Below are positions 47,791-57,879 of a DNA stretch of 64,000 nt, one piece after another (within the stretch, counting starts at the first letter, position 1; every line of letters begins with the position of its first letter). A model generated the notes under the pieces. It saw only the letters and a program-made list of their open reading frames with translations, was not told where the DNA came from and ran no database searches. The stretch lies in assembly GCA_963776935.1 (NCBI GenBank), contig CAVZOP010000006.1, positions 336,660-400,659 of the forward strand, given 5' to 3'. This DNA comes from JALOLG01 sp963776935 (lineage in GTDB: Bacteria > Actinomycetota > Acidimicrobiia > Acidimicrobiales > Ilumatobacteraceae). Position numbers and translations under genes: made by a program.

Positions 47791-47845
47791 GCGTGGATGC
47801 TGTCAGGCCAATACGCTCACGCCGTCACCAGCGAAGGGAAACACG

Positions 47846-48207
47846 ATGAAGCCGTCGTTGCAGTCGGGCGTCGAAGGAACCGCCACGTACACCGTGACCG
47901 CCGAGATGTCGCCTCCACACCTTCCGACGAAGGTGCTCTCGACACCGAGCATGGTGCAGCTCATCGAGGCCACCTGCCTGCAGACCGCGCAGCTGCACCT
48001 CGACGACGGTGAGACCACGGTCGGCACGCACGTCTGCGTGAGCCACGCCGCGTCCGCGGCGGCGGGCGAGGACGTCGTCGTCACATGTGAGCTCACCGAG
48101 ATCGATCGGCGCCGTCTCGAGTTCACGATCCGCGTCACAGCGGTGACAAGGTGCTCTCGGAGGGCACCCACCAACGCTTCGTCGTCAAGACCGCCGGCTT
48201 CGGCTGA
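47846..48207 (+). pseudogene. FlK-like thioesterase (hotdog fold), frameshifted
   Basis: ATG 47846 begins MKPSLQSG, and PPHLPTKVLSTPSMVQLIEATC matches the fluoroacetyl-CoA/thioester hydrolase family (Thr, Glu and His active-site pattern: STPSMVQLIE, VCVSHAA). A break at about 48138 shifts the last 20 codons; joined, the protein ends VLSEGTHQRFVV..AGFG at TGA 48207, about 120 residues, normal for the family. It is divergent from the nitrilase gene. Confidence 0.7.
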
Positions 48208-48236
48208 GCCACGAGTCGAACTGCCACCGCTTCTCG

Positions 48237-49510
48237 TCAGGCGGCGGTGGTAGTTGTTCGGGGTGGTCGGGCGGGTCGTAGGTCGTCGTCGGTGCGGTGC
48301 AGGTTGGGTCGTCGGTCGATGGTGGATCCGGTGTAGTAGTGGGTGCCGTCGGGTCGGTGCAGGGTGATCGTGCGGTCGGGTTGCAGTGTGAGGTGCCAGC
48401 GTCCTTCGTGGACGTGGTGGTGGTGTTTCGAACATAGCGGGAGCAGATTTTCGAGGTCGGTGACTCCGAATCGTTCCCAGGGGATGACGTGGTGGATCTG
48501 GCAGTGGTCGAAGGCGATGTCGCAGTGGGGGTGGGCGCAGGTGCGGTACATCGCCCGCAATGCTCGGCGCTGGGCCCGGTTGGCGACTCGCTGTTGGCGT
48601 CCGACGGCGAGTGCTTCGCCGTCGGCGCCGAGCACGATGGGGATGATCGCGGCTTCGCAGCACAGCCGCCGGATGGTGTCGACCGGCAACGCGGCACCGT
48701 TGGAGGTCTCACAGATGCTGCGGGCATGCAACCCATTGAGCAAGGTCAGCAGTCGACGTGGACGCAGACTTCGGGGACGCGGCGATCACCGGTGTCGTTC
48801 GGGGTGCCGGCGACGATTTCGGCGAGGGCCACCACGGTGAGGCGTTCGAGGGGGATCTCGGTGTTGCCGTGGCGTTGTTGGACGGTGTCGAGTTGAGCGT
48901 CGATCGCGGTCCACAGTTTGGCGCCGGTCTCGGGGTCGAGTTCGGCGTGGAGGTGCCACATCCCGGTGATCTTGTCGATCCAGCGTCGCAGCGTTGAGTT
49001 CGACTTCTGACGGTCGAGCTCACCGACGCCGCCGTCACCGGCGAGCAGGCGGGCGAGATCGCGGCAGTCCTTGTCGAACTCGGCGATCGTGTCGCGACAC
49101 GCCGCCGCCAACAGGTCGGCTTCCAGCGCGGTGAGCTCTGAGCGGGCGGCGTCGTCGAGGTTGCGGGTGGCGTTGGCGAGGGCGTCGACGTGGCCGGCCG
49201 ACACGGTGCCGTCGGCCAGGGCATCTTCGAACGACGGCAACTGATCACACACCGCGGCACGGTCGGCGGCGGCTTTGGCGTCTTTGCGGGAGCGCCGGCC
49301 GCGTCGTGCCAACACCTCGGCGGGGGAGGCATCCACACCCGGGGTGGCGTCGGAGGCGACCCGTCGGGCGACGGCGACGTCGATCGCGTCGACCCATCCG
49401 CGCACCCGTGCGCTCAACTCGACGATGCGCTCCAGGTCGCGCCGGTCACACACCGTCGGGTCGAGCGCCAACAACGACTCGACCGTTGTCCGGATCCCCT
49501 TCTCGAACAT
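48237..49510 (-). pseudogene. DUF222/HNH endonuclease-domain protein, frameshifted
   Basis: The N-terminal DUF222 part (MFEKGIRTTVESL, CRDTIAEFDKDCRDLAR) spans 49510-48746 and the HNH part follows in another frame from about 48750 to 48237: CAHPHCDIAFDHCQIHHVIPW and LENLLPLCSKHHHHVHEG. Joined length is about 424, normal for this abundant actinobacterial family (13E12-repeat-like). Function is uncertain; such genes multiply in actinobacterial genomes and may be mobile or nuclease-based elements. Confidence 0.82.
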
Positions 49511-49617
49511 ACGTCCTATCGTACATACGTTCGATTCGAGCTGTCAACACGGACCCGCCAAATTTCTCCGGATCCTTCTCCAACGGGCGACTCGCATGGG
49601 TATGTCAGGCTTTCATC

Positions 49618-49974
49618 GTGGATGACGGCGCGGCGGATGCGATCCGGCTGCGAACCGCGATCGAGGTCGCGCGGGACCGCACGTCCGATCAGATCGCAGC
49701 TCTCGAGCGCAGCTTCGCCGGCATCGTGGAGGCTGCCGAGCTGACCTCGACGGACGACGAGCACGATCCCGAGGGAGCGACGATCGCCTACGAGCGCGCC
49801 CAGGTTGCGGCGTTGCTGCGCCAGGCCCGCGACGACCTCGTTGCCCTCGACGAAGCGCTCGTGCGCATCGATGGTGGGACGGACCCGAGATGCGCGGTGT
49901 GCGGTGGACCGATCGCGCTCGACCGACTGCTCGCGCTGCCGAGCACGCGGACGTGCATCAGTTGCGCGAGGTGA
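49618..49974 (+). CDS. DksA/TraR-type zinc-finger protein
   Basis: 118 residues. A helical N-terminal half (DDEHDPEGATIAYERAQVAALL) precedes a C4 zinc finger CAVCGGPI..CISC typical of TraR/DksA. GTG 49618 is used because it starts the helical domain; the frame upstream reads through the DUF222 gene region. Members bind RNA polymerase through the secondary channel and modulate transcription, but this short form may have another role. Confidence 0.75.
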   Translation: MDDGAADAIRLRTAIEVARDRTSDQIAALERSFAGIVEAAELTSTDDEHDPEGATIAYERAQVAALLRQARDDLVALDEALVRIDGGTDPRCAVCGGPIALDRLLALPSTRTCISCAR

Positions 49975-50018
49975 ACCGCCGGTCTCGATTCGGCTCCGCT
50001 CCCCGTACCGTGTCGAAG

Positions 50019-50675
50019 ATGCGCGCGTCGGAGATCAGGGCGTCGCCGGAACCGTCGCCGACAAAGCCATCGTCAAGGGTCCGCGCGGCTGCGCTCGGTG
50101 GGGTGATCGGTCCGGCGGCCTTCATCGGTGCGTGGACGATTGGCGCCGCGGTCACCACCAGTGAGTACTCGTCGATCGACGACGCGATCAGCCGCCTCGC
50201 CGCAGTCGGTGCCGACACGCGGGCATTGATGACTGCCGGCTTCGTCGCCTTCGGTATCGGCCTTCCGGTGTACGCATCGGCGCTCCGCAGGGTCGTGAGC
50301 GGCTCGGCGTGGATGACTGCCGCCGCCACGGGCATCGCCACGCTGGCCGTGGCGATGACCCCGCTCGATCGCTCCGCCACGGTCGACACCTGGCACGGCG
50401 TTGCTGCCGGGATCGGTTACGTCACGCTCGCCGCGACCCCACTGCTGGCTGCCCGCCCGCTGTCGCAGCAGGGGCAACGTGCGCTCGCCGCGGCCGGGGT
50501 GGTCGCGGGCGCCGTGTCGGCGATCTCGCTGGTCCTCACGACCACCGGCCTGCCCACTGGGTTGTTCCAACGCGTGGGGCTCACGGCGACGGACATCTGG
50601 ATCGTGACGTCCGCGCTGGCCATCGCCGGCGGGCGACTGCGGCCGATGCCGCTCGAGGAGCGCGGCGACGGATGA
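50019..50675 (+). CDS. DUF998-like membrane protein
   Basis: 218 residues with six hydrophobic helices beginning at GPAAFIGAWTIGAAV. The order ISRLAAVGADTRALMTAGFV then MTPLDRSATVDTWHGVAAGIGYV matches the DUF998 family of actinobacterial membrane proteins of unknown function. ATG 50019 follows the upstream gene closely. The gene is followed 51 bases later by the serine hydrolase. Confidence 0.75.
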   Translation: MRASEIRASPEPSPTKPSSRVRAAALGGVIGPAAFIGAWTIGAAVTTSEYSSIDDAISRLAAVGADTRALMTAGFVAFGIGLPVYASALRRVVSGSAWMTAAATGIATLAVAMTPLDRSATVDTWHGVAAGIGYVTLAATPLLAARPLSQQGQRALAAAGVVAGAVSAISLVLTTTGLPTGLFQRVGLTATDIWIVTSALAIAGGRLRPMPLEERGDG

Positions 50676-50726
50676 CCCACACATCGACCACAGGCTTTTC
50701 TTATCAACGTCGGGTAGAGGTTGGTT

Positions 50727-51863
50727 GTGTACTCACGTCGGACCTTCATGCGTGCCGCCGGCGGTGCCGCGCTCGGAGGGCTGCTGGCGGCATGTCGCGA
50801 TGAGCAATCCGTCACGCTGACGTCCGATCCGACGACCACTGACGTCACGGCCACCACGACGACCACGACCACGACGACCACGATCGACACACCGCCCGAC
50901 CCATCGACCACTACAGGGTCGTCCCCGGCGTCGTCGACCTCGTCGTCGACTGCCGCGACCGCACCCTGGTCGGGTGCGAACTTCGACGAGCTCGACGAGT
51001 TCCTGTCCGTCACCAACGGTGAGGCGTTTTCGATCGTGGAGTGCGGGCTCAAGGTGCACGAGTGGTACCGCACCGACGACACGTACACGCGCGACATCGC
51101 GTCGGCGCAGAAGAGCGTGTTGTCGTTGCTTGTCGGCCGGGCGACCGCGGAAGGTTTCATCGGTCTCGACACACTCGTCGACGACGTGCTCGGCTCCGGC
51201 TGGACGCCACATGGACAGTCGTCGACGGTCACCGTGCGACATCTGCTCACGATGACGAGCGGCCTCGACGACAGCCTCGCGTTGGTCGCGGCGCCGGGCA
51301 CCAGCTGGCTGTACAGCGGCGCCTTCGCGCAGCTGTTCGCCGTCCTGAGCGTCACCACCGGCCGCGCGGTCGACGACCTCGCGACCGAGTGGCTGTTCGA
51401 ACCGGCCGGCGCCGGCGGCGCCGGGTTCTACGAACGGCGCACCGACGAGGGGTACGCCCCGATCGGCATGCGGGCGACCGCCAACGACCTCGTCGCGATC
51501 GGCCAGATGGTCCTCGATCGGTTGCAACCGGGCTGGCCGGATCAGTGGCTCGACGAGTCGTTGGCGCCGAGCCAACCGTTCAACGCGTCGTATGGTTACC
51601 TCTGGTGGCTGAACGGTCAGGAATCGTTCATGCTGCCCGGCCCGACACCGCCCGCACGGCCGGGATCGCTCATCCCGACCGCGCCCGGGATCTCGTGGCG
51701 GCGCTCGGCAAGGCCGACCAGAAGCTGTACATGTCGCGAGACCTCGATCTCGTCGTCGCCCGACTCGGCGACAAGGCAGACCCGGAAACGCGCCCCGCGC
51801 TTGTCGACGTTCGACGCCACGCTCTGGGCGATGCTCGATCGACTGAGGACCGGCGCGGGCTAG
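50727..51863 (+). pseudogene. Beta-lactamase-fold serine hydrolase lipoprotein, compensated frameshift
   Basis: GTG 50727 gives a twin-arginine-like signal (SRRTFMRAAGG) ending in the lipobox LLAAC. A Thr/Ser-rich linker of about 50 residues follows. The hydrolase domain has Ser and Lys in SAQKSVLSLL and YSGAFAQLF as the YxN-like element. Near 51675 the frame shifts (DLVAALGKADQKLYMSRDLD in another frame) and returns near 51800 to end WAMLDRLRTGAG at TAG 51863. The two shifts cancel, so the encoded enzyme may be intact. Its stop codon lies in the target duplication of an IS element. Confidence 0.75.
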
Positions 51864-51864
51864 C
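51859..51864. repeat. IS target-site duplication, left copy (GCTAGC)
   Basis: GCTAGC directly before the left end of the IS481-type element, matched exactly at 52960. It contains the TAG stop of the serine hydrolase. Confidence 0.75.
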
Positions 51865-52959
51865 TGTGACGACCGGACACGTTGTCCCTGGCGGGGTGGT
51901 GTTGGTGGTCCGCGGTTGAGGTGAGCCCTCCTTGCGAGGCTGTGGGTCTTCGACAACTCACACTCGCAAGGGAGGACTCGTGTCCAACGTTAGAACCAGC
52001 ACCGAACGCGCCGCTGACCCCGCGAAGGTCGACGCCGAATGGTGGCCTGCGTGATCGAGCAGCACTGGACGATCGAAGTCACCGCGGACCGGTTCCAGGT
52101 CGATGCCAAGACGGTGCGCAAGTGGCGCGACCGGTTCCTGGCCGAGGGCGAAGCCGGTCTGCAGGATCGGAGCTCTCGTCCGCATCGGTCGCCCAAGCGG
52201 ACCAAGGCCACGCTGCGCAACAAGGTGCTGCGACTACGTCGCCGGCATCGTTGGGGCGCCGACCACATCGCTCACGAGACCGGCCTGGCCGCCTCGACCG
52301 TGCAGGCCATCTTGAACGCTGCCGGGTGCGGCCGCCTCGACCGCGGTGACCGCGCCACGCACACTGAACCGGTCCGCCGCTACCAACGCGAACGCCCTGG
52401 CGAGCTGATCCACGTCGATGTCAAGAAGATCGGCGGCATCCCCGACGGTGGCGGCTGGCGGCTCCACGGCCGAGGCAACGACGCCTATCAACGGCCATGG
52501 CGGTGTCGGCTACCGCTACATCCACTCGGCCATCGACGACCGCACCCGGCTCGTCTACTCCGAGATCCACCACGACGAACAAGCCATCACAGCCGCCGCG
52601 TTCTGGCAGTCGGGCGGCCGCCTGGTTCGACGCTCACGGCATCGACTGCGAACGTGTGATCACCGACAACGGTTCCTGCTACAGCTCCGGCTCTGGCACC
52701 GCGCCTGCGCCGCAACCGGAACCACCGTGAAAAGACCCGGCCTCGCCGACCCCAGACCAACGGCAAGATCGAACGATTCCACCGGATCCTGCTCGAGGAA
52801 TGGGCCTACATCCGGCCCTGGAACTCCGACCGCCAACGCAGCCTCGCCTACGACGGATTCATCCACTTCTACAATCACCACCGCGCCCACGGCGCGCTCG
52901 GATGGTCAACCCCAGCCGCAACCCTCAACACCTCAGGGACAACCTCCCCGGCGAACACA
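51865..52959 (+). mobile_element. IS481-family insertion sequence, about 1.1 kb
   Basis: The ends match as imperfect inverted repeats: left TGTGACGACCGGACACGTTG, then TCCCTG; right end complement TGTGTTCGCCGGGGAGGTTG, then TCCCTG. The element is flanked by a 6-bp direct duplication GCTAGC, the NCTAGN-type target known for IS481. It holds one transposase gene on the plus strand. A CCCTCCTTGCGAG / CTCGCAAGGGAGG-type inverted repeat lies just before the gene. Length about 1095 bp suits the family. Confidence 0.88.
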
Positions 52960-52964
52960 GCTAG
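51980..52964 (+). pseudogene. IS481-family transposase, multiply frameshifted
   Basis: GTG 51980 follows GGGAGGA. After an early shift (about 52027) the HTH region reads VTADRFQVDAKTVRKWRDRF and IAHETGLAASTVQAIL. The DDE domain is scattered over frames: first Asp in LIHVDVKK, YIHSAIDDRTRL, second Asp in CERVITDNGSCY, and the Glu in QTNGKIERFHRILLEEWAY, then FYNHHRAHGAL. The C-terminal frame HLRDNLPGEHS ends at TAG 52962-52964, within the right target duplication. With five or so breaks, the copy as read is not functional unless the sequence is wrong. Confidence 0.82.
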
Positions 52965-52965
52965 C
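52960..52965. repeat. IS target-site duplication, right copy (GCTAGC)
   Basis: Exact match to the left copy at 51859. It appears to supply the transposase TAG stop. From here to the VOC gene at 53195 the 230 bases hold no gene I can support. Confidence 0.75.
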
Positions 52966-53194
52966 CCTCGCCCGGGCGGACACGTCTCAGAACGCTTCAC
53001 CGATCGACGGCGTTATGGTCGACCATGACGAGCTTCCCTCTGACGAGCGGCCCGTCGTTGCAGCACATCGCGGCCGGCGTGACGATCGCTGCCGATGCCG
53101 TCGCTCTCGCTGATCGAGCTCGTACCCGAGTGAGCCGCACGACGCATCACGGTCGGATGCCGTTCGACATTGCGGTGCACGACAAGCTCTCGGG

Positions 53195-53590
53195 ATGTCA
53201 TTCGTTCATCTGGTCGCGATCGTGGTCGACGAGTACGACCCGGCGATCGAGTTCTTCGTCGACGTGCTCGGTTTCGATCTGATCGAGGACTCTCCATCGC
53301 TGACCAACGACGGTCGCCCGAAGCGTTGGGTTGTCGTGCGTCCTCCCGGCGGCGAGACCGGCATCCTCCTCGCCCGCGCTGACGGCGACGAGCAGTCGGC
53401 CGTGATCGGAAAGCAGGTGGCGGGCCGGGTCGGCTTCTTCCTGCGCGTCGACGACTTCGACGCGACATTCGACCGAATGGTGTCCGCCGGTGTCGACTTC
53501 GTGGCGCCGCCGCGCTCGGAGCCGTACGGCCGAGTCGCGGTCTTCCGTGACATCGCCGGCAACCGGTGGGATCTGCTCGGACCATCGTGA
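53195..53590 (+). CDS. VOC-family glyoxalase/dioxygenase-like protein
   Basis: 131 residues, a single VOC module. The first beta-strand has His as ligand (VHLVAIVVDEYDPAIEFF), LGFDLIED is the conserved fold turn, and the C-terminal VAVFRDIAGNRWDLL supplies the usual D-x-x-GN region, although the Glu ligand position reads Asp. It is probably a small metal-dependent lyase, dioxygenase or resistance protein; the substrate is unknown. It follows the IS element and is unaffected by it. Confidence 0.82.
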   Translation: MSFVHLVAIVVDEYDPAIEFFVDVLGFDLIEDSPSLTNDGRPKRWVVVRPPGGETGILLARADGDEQSAVIGKQVAGRVGFFLRVDDFDATFDRMVSAGVDFVAPPRSEPYGRVAVFRDIAGNRWDLLGPS

Positions 53591-53624
53591 CCGTCACGGC
53601 CGGACGGCGGTGGATGTCGAGGGC

Positions 53625-54566
53625 TCAGCCTTCGATCAGGTCGGCGTAGATCATCCAGCGGAAGTTCTCGGCGTCACATGTCTGCAGGAGCAGGCGCGGC
53701 GCAAGGTCGGCGTTGCGGTCCGGTCGGAGTACCGCGTCCAGCGTCGCCGATTCCGTCGTCTGACCGGACGCGTCGACGGCGAGGCCGTCACGGACTTCCA
53801 CGTAGCTCCGACCGACGATGACGTACGAGGCACTGCCGCCCTCGTCGGACACGGTGATGATCGCTCCATCGACGAGGTCCGGCACCGCGGCGAAGGGCCC
53901 GCCGTGCGACGAACGGTGGCCGGTGATCCACAACGTGCCCGCTGCGCCGGGAGTCGCGGCAAGTGCGAAGCTCGACTGGTTGGCGGTGATCACGGTGGCG
54001 ACACCAGCGTCGATGACCGACTGCCCACCGGCGTACACGGGACACCAGTACGAGATGTCCGGCATCGCGATCGCCATGACGGCACCGGGCAGGTCGGTCC
54101 GGCAGGTCGACTGGTTGGTCGGTTCCGCAACGGTGGGCTCCACGGTCTCCGGGATGTCGATCGGTTGCTCGGGTGCGACGACGGTTGTGGGTGTCGCCAC
54201 GGTGGTCTCCACGGCGGTGTCGGCAGGGGCCGTGACGTCGGTGGCGTTCTCCGTCGTGACGGGACGCGCCGGCTGTTCGGCGACCGCCGCGACCGGCATC
54301 GGTGGCGACGTTTCCATCGGTGGACGGGCGTCGCCGTGGCAGCTGGTTCCACGGGCGCGACCGGTGCCATCGCTCGGTGTCGTCGTCGTTGTCGTCGCCG
54401 CGAGGCCGGTTGGCTCGGCCACCTGGGCCGCGGTCGAGCCGGCCGCGCTCGACACGAAGCACGCACCGACGACGATCGCCGCGGCGAGGCACGCGCCCGC
54501 ACCTGCGTGAAAGGTCTTGTCGCGTCCGCCTGGAATCCGCATCGCCCGTTCCCTCCCGGTTTCCAC
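53625..54566 (-). CDS. Class E-type sortase
   Basis: About 313 residues (305 if ATG 54542 is used). An N-terminal membrane anchor (ACLAAAIVVGACFVSSAAG) is followed by a Thr/Pro-rich linker and the sortase domain. Catalytic His is in ITGHRSSHGGPF, Cys in LLLQTC and Arg in NFRWMIY, the expected triad. Sortases join LPxTG-type surface proteins to the cell wall; the Thr-rich LPPTGG protein at 32632 is a candidate substrate elsewhere in this window. Confidence 0.85.
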   Translation of the reverse strand: METGRERAMRIPGGRDKTFHAGAGACLAAAIVVGACFVSSAAGSTAAQVAEPTGLAATTTTTTPSDGTGRARGTSCHGDARPPMETSPPMPVAAVAEQPARPVTTENATDVTAPADTAVETTVATPTTVVAPEQPIDIPETVEPTVAEPTNQSTCRTDLPGAVMAIAMPDISYWCPVYAGGQSVIDAGVATVITANQSSFALAATPGAAGTLWITGHRSSHGGPFAAVPDLVDGAIITVSDEGGSASYVIVGRSYVEVRDGLAVDASGQTTESATLDAVLRPDRNADLAPRLLLQTCDAENFRWMIYADLIEG

Positions 54567-54837
54567 GGTCTCGACCTGGTGTCGGGACCGTGGTACGGAG
54601 TGGGGTGGGTTCGCGGTAGCTCCCCGCTGGACGAGCGACCAGTTGGGTCCCGCGGATCGATGCTTCCCTCTCGCCTGCCAAGGTACCGCTGCCGTCCACT
54701 GCCCCCGTCAGCCGTCGGTCAAGGCTCTCGCCGGCAGACTCCGCGCTGCGGTCGCGACGCCACCGCTCGCGGACGCTGCATACACGCCGCGGGTGGTTGG
54801 CGGGTGGGCGTCCATCCCTGCGACGGCGCCCCGCTCC

Positions 54838-55995
54838 TCAACGGTCGAGCACGACGCGCGAGTCTGCTCTCGAAGTCCTCGCGGTTCACGTAGCCGCCGC
54901 ACAGATGACGATGGCCGGTGTACGACGTGCGCCCGTGCAGGACACGCCAGTTGTCGAACAACATCGCCGAGCCGGGCCGCAGCACCCGACGCCACTGCAT
55001 CCGGTGGTCGTTGGCGCGGACCTCGAACGCACGCATCGCGTCGTAGAAGTGGTTCATCTCGTCGGCCGGCAGGAGGAACGGTGCCCGATCGGCGTTGTTG
55101 AACGACACCTGCACCAGGATGCCGGTCGCGTCGTGGCGGAACACCGGCCGGGCGGCGACGAGGTGCGAACCGTCACCGATGTACTGGCCCGGGACGGCGA
55201 CGGTCGAGAGCACCTCATAATGGCCGGGCTCGTCGCGTCGAAGCTCGTCGGCGATCCGGAATCCGTCGACCATGGTGGACTCGCCGCCCGTGCCGTCGAA
55301 GGCGAGGCAGTGGAGGAGCTGGAGCCCGGGGCGTCGTGGGAATACGTGCCATCGGTGTGCGGTAGCAGTTCGAGGTTCGTGTACGCGGTGTCGGCCTTCG
55401 ACAGGTCGGCCTGAAAGTCCCAGAACCCACCGAAGATCGTCTCGCGGATGTAGCCGACGCGGCGGATCAGCTCCTGGCTGGCCTCGACGGTGACCGGCGT
55501 GCCCTCGACGATGCAGAACCCGTAGGTGGCGACCCGACTCAGCCACGCCGCGACACCATCGTCGCCGTCGATCACCTCGCGGTACTGCACCGTCGGCCAC
55601 TGCTCGGCGATGAGTGCGCGATCCCACAGCACGCGATCGACGTCGACCGCCACGCGAGCCGGACGCGGTTGGCGGAAGCTGGCCAGGAAGTAGATCGGTA
55701 GTCGCGACGGCGGCGTCTCGTCCTCCCACGTCACCGCCACGTCGTCGCCGTCGATGCGCGCCGCAGCACCGCGCAGATCGGGGTCGACGCCCGCCGTGTA
55801 CAGCTGGCGTTGCTGGGTGACCGGGTGCAACGTGGCCGCGTCGTGAGCGTGGTCCCGCAGCCACAACCATGGGTACTCGGACGTGACCGCGTCGTCCCAA
55901 TGCACGGCCAGCGCGTGCTCGGACACGTCGAGCCGCTGGATGGTGGCGGTCGGGGTCGTCCCCGTCGTCGGTGTCGTCGCCCTGCTCGATGCCAT
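54838..55995 (-). pseudogene. TauD/gamma-butyrobetaine-type 2-oxoglutarate dioxygenase, frameshifted
   Basis: The ATG 55995 frame has an N-terminal domain with YPWLWLRDHAHDAATLHP, then GFWDFQADLSK and NLELLPHTDGTY, containing the H-x-D iron ligands. A break near 55330 moves to a second frame: LAFDGTGGESTMVDGF, PADEMNHFYDAM, then FDNWRVLHGRTSYTG with the distal His and the Arg for 2-oxoglutarate. A last break near 54850 restores an end NREDFESR..VLDR at TGA. Joined it is normal length (about 385). Family members hydroxylate gamma-butyrobetaine or trimethyllysine. Confidence 0.75.
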
Positions 55996-56077
55996 GGCGC
56001 CGATTCAATCACGCCAATAGATCGGCAGGCCGATCGGCGGGCTCGATCGGCGGGCTCGCCGAACTACGGTCGCTCGC

Positions 56078-56767
56078 ATGGGAGCCACGAACGCCGACAC
56101 GCGATTGATCGATCTCAGCCATCGGATCACGGCGGGGATGGTGACGTATCCAGGCCTGCCCGTCCCGATCGTCGCGACCCACCTGTCGCGCGACATCGCC
56201 GAGCAGGTGTACGGGCCCGGCATCACGTTCCACATCGGCGTCGTGACGATGTGCACGAACACGGGCACCTATCTCGACGTGCCGTTCCACCGGTACGCGG
56301 ACGGCCACGACCTCACCGAGCTCCCGCTGGAACGGGTGGCGGCGGTGCCCGCCGTCTGCCTCGACCGTCGTGGCATCGCCACCATCGATCTGGAGCCCGA
56401 TGAGGTGGCGGGTCTCGCCGGGCACGCGGTGTTGGTGCGTACCGACCACTCCGCCCACTTCGGAACCGATGCGTACCTGGCGGGCCATCCGCACCTGTCC
56501 GCGGCGTCCGCCGAGGCGCTCGTTGCCGCCGATGTCGCCTGCGTCGGCATCGACTCGCTGAACATCGACGGCACGTCGACTCCTGAACGGCCGGTGCACT
56601 CGATCCTGCTGGCCGCCGGCATCCCGATCATCGAGCACCTCACCGGCCTGGCGGCGTTGCCCGATCGGGAGTTCACGTTCACCGCGGTCCCGCCGAAGAT
56701 CGAAGGTGCCGGCACGTTCACGGTGCGGGCCTTCGCCACGATCGGGGGAGGCGCGCCGGCGTCGTGA
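56078..56767 (+). CDS. Cyclase-family (kynurenine-formamidase-like) hydrolase
   Basis: 229 residues. The family metal motif H-x-G-T-H-x-D-x-P-x-H reads CTNTGTYLDVPFHRY here, with Asn and Tyr in place of two His; Asp, Pro and the last His remain. The later catalytic His is visible in VRTDHSAHFGT and the Glu region in GIPIIEHL. Members hydrolyse N-formylkynurenine or related cyclic amides with two metals. The changed residues make activity uncertain. The stop overlaps the next gene's start (GTGA). Confidence 0.75.
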   Translation: MGATNADTRLIDLSHRITAGMVTYPGLPVPIVATHLSRDIAEQVYGPGITFHIGVVTMCTNTGTYLDVPFHRYADGHDLTELPLERVAAVPAVCLDRRGIATIDLEPDEVAGLAGHAVLVRTDHSAHFGTDAYLAGHPHLSAASAEALVAADVACVGIDSLNIDGTSTPERPVHSILLAAGIPIIEHLTGLAALPDREFTFTAVPPKIEGAGTFTVRAFATIGGGAPAS

Positions 56768-57815
56768 AGGTCGAGTCGTTGCTCCCGCTCGGAAAGCTCG
56801 ATCCGGGCCTACGCGAACCGGAAGCACCGCTCGACCCGACGGCGTTCGCAGCGGGAGCCGCGCAGGCCGAGGCGCTCGGACTCGACACCGTGCTCGTCGA
56901 GGAGACGAAGTGGGATCCGTACCAACTGCTCGCCCTCGGGGCGTCGAGCACCACCCGGATCGGGCTGGCGACCTCGGTGGCGATGGCGTTCCCGAGGAGC
57001 CCGACCGTCACTGCCATGTCGGCCTGGACGCTGCAGCGGCTGTCGGGTGGCCGGTTCACGCTCGGCCTCGGCACACAGGTCCGTGGACACGTCCGCCGGC
57101 GATTCGGGATGGAGTGGCACGCGCCGGCGCCGTGGATGCGCGACACGGTCGGCGCCATCCGGGCCGTGTGGCGGTGCTGGCAGAACGGCGAGCCGCTGCG
57201 GTTCGAGAGCGAGCACTACGACCTCAGCCTGATGGTGCCGTTGTTCGATCCCGGTCCGATCGCCCACCCCGACATCCCGATCCACGTTGCGGCGATCGGC
57301 CCGAACATGTGCGGCGTGGCCGGCGAGCTCGCCGACGGCGTGCGCCTCCATCCGATCTGCACGACCCGCTTCATCGACGAGAGCGTCAAGCCGGCGGTCG
57401 AACGCGGCGCGGTCGCGGCGGCCGGGCGCTGGCCGACATCGAGTTCTGCATGAAGCCGCTCGTAGCCACGGCTCCCGACGAGGTCTCGCTCGCCCGGGTG
57501 AGCGAGACCGTGCGGGCGCGTCGTTCTACCTGTCGACTCCCACGTACCGCCGCGTGTTCGCCCTTCACGGATGGATGAACAAGCGGAGCAGGCCGCCGCC
57601 TGTCGAAGGCGCACCGGTGGGACGAACTGTCGGCACTCGTCGACGACGAGATGTTCCACACGGTCGCAACGGTCGGGACGCACGCCACGATCGCCGATCA
57701 ACTCCGCCAGCGGTACCGCACGCGAGTCGACCGGATCGAGTTCTCGATCCCGGTCGTCGGCACGGGTGACGGCGACACGCTCCGCCACCTGCTGGCGCAG
57801 ATCCGCGCCGACTGA
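56764..57815 (+). pseudogene. LLM-class F420-dependent oxidoreductase, frameshifted
   Basis: GTG 56764 overlaps the cyclase stop. The first 220 residues are intact luciferase-like fold: VLVEETKWDPYQL, TTRIGLATSVAMAFPRSP, RFTLGLGTQVRGHV, IHVAAIGPNMCGVAGELADG. From about 57425 the frame breaks at least three times (ALADIEFCMKPLV, FYLSTPTYRRVFALHG, LSALVDDEMFHTVATVGTH), ending RIEFSIPVVG..LLAQIRAD at TGA 57815. Joined it is normal length (about 340). It likely uses F420H2. The dense breaks mark the start of the poorest sequence in this window. Confidence 0.72.
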
Positions 57816-57879
57816 GGGTGACGATCGGGGTCGCCCGACCACGCAAGTATTGTTCGGCGTAATATTACGGTCTCATTAC

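Noticed and set aside
48237..49510. DUF222/HNH gene as part of a defence island
   Set aside because: No restriction, toxin-antitoxin or other defence genes surround it, and the family is scattered widely in actinobacteria.
52966..53194. Small open frame starting at 53025 after the IS element
   Set aside because: It has no recognisable domain or ribosome-binding site, and it overlaps the start of the well-supported VOC gene.
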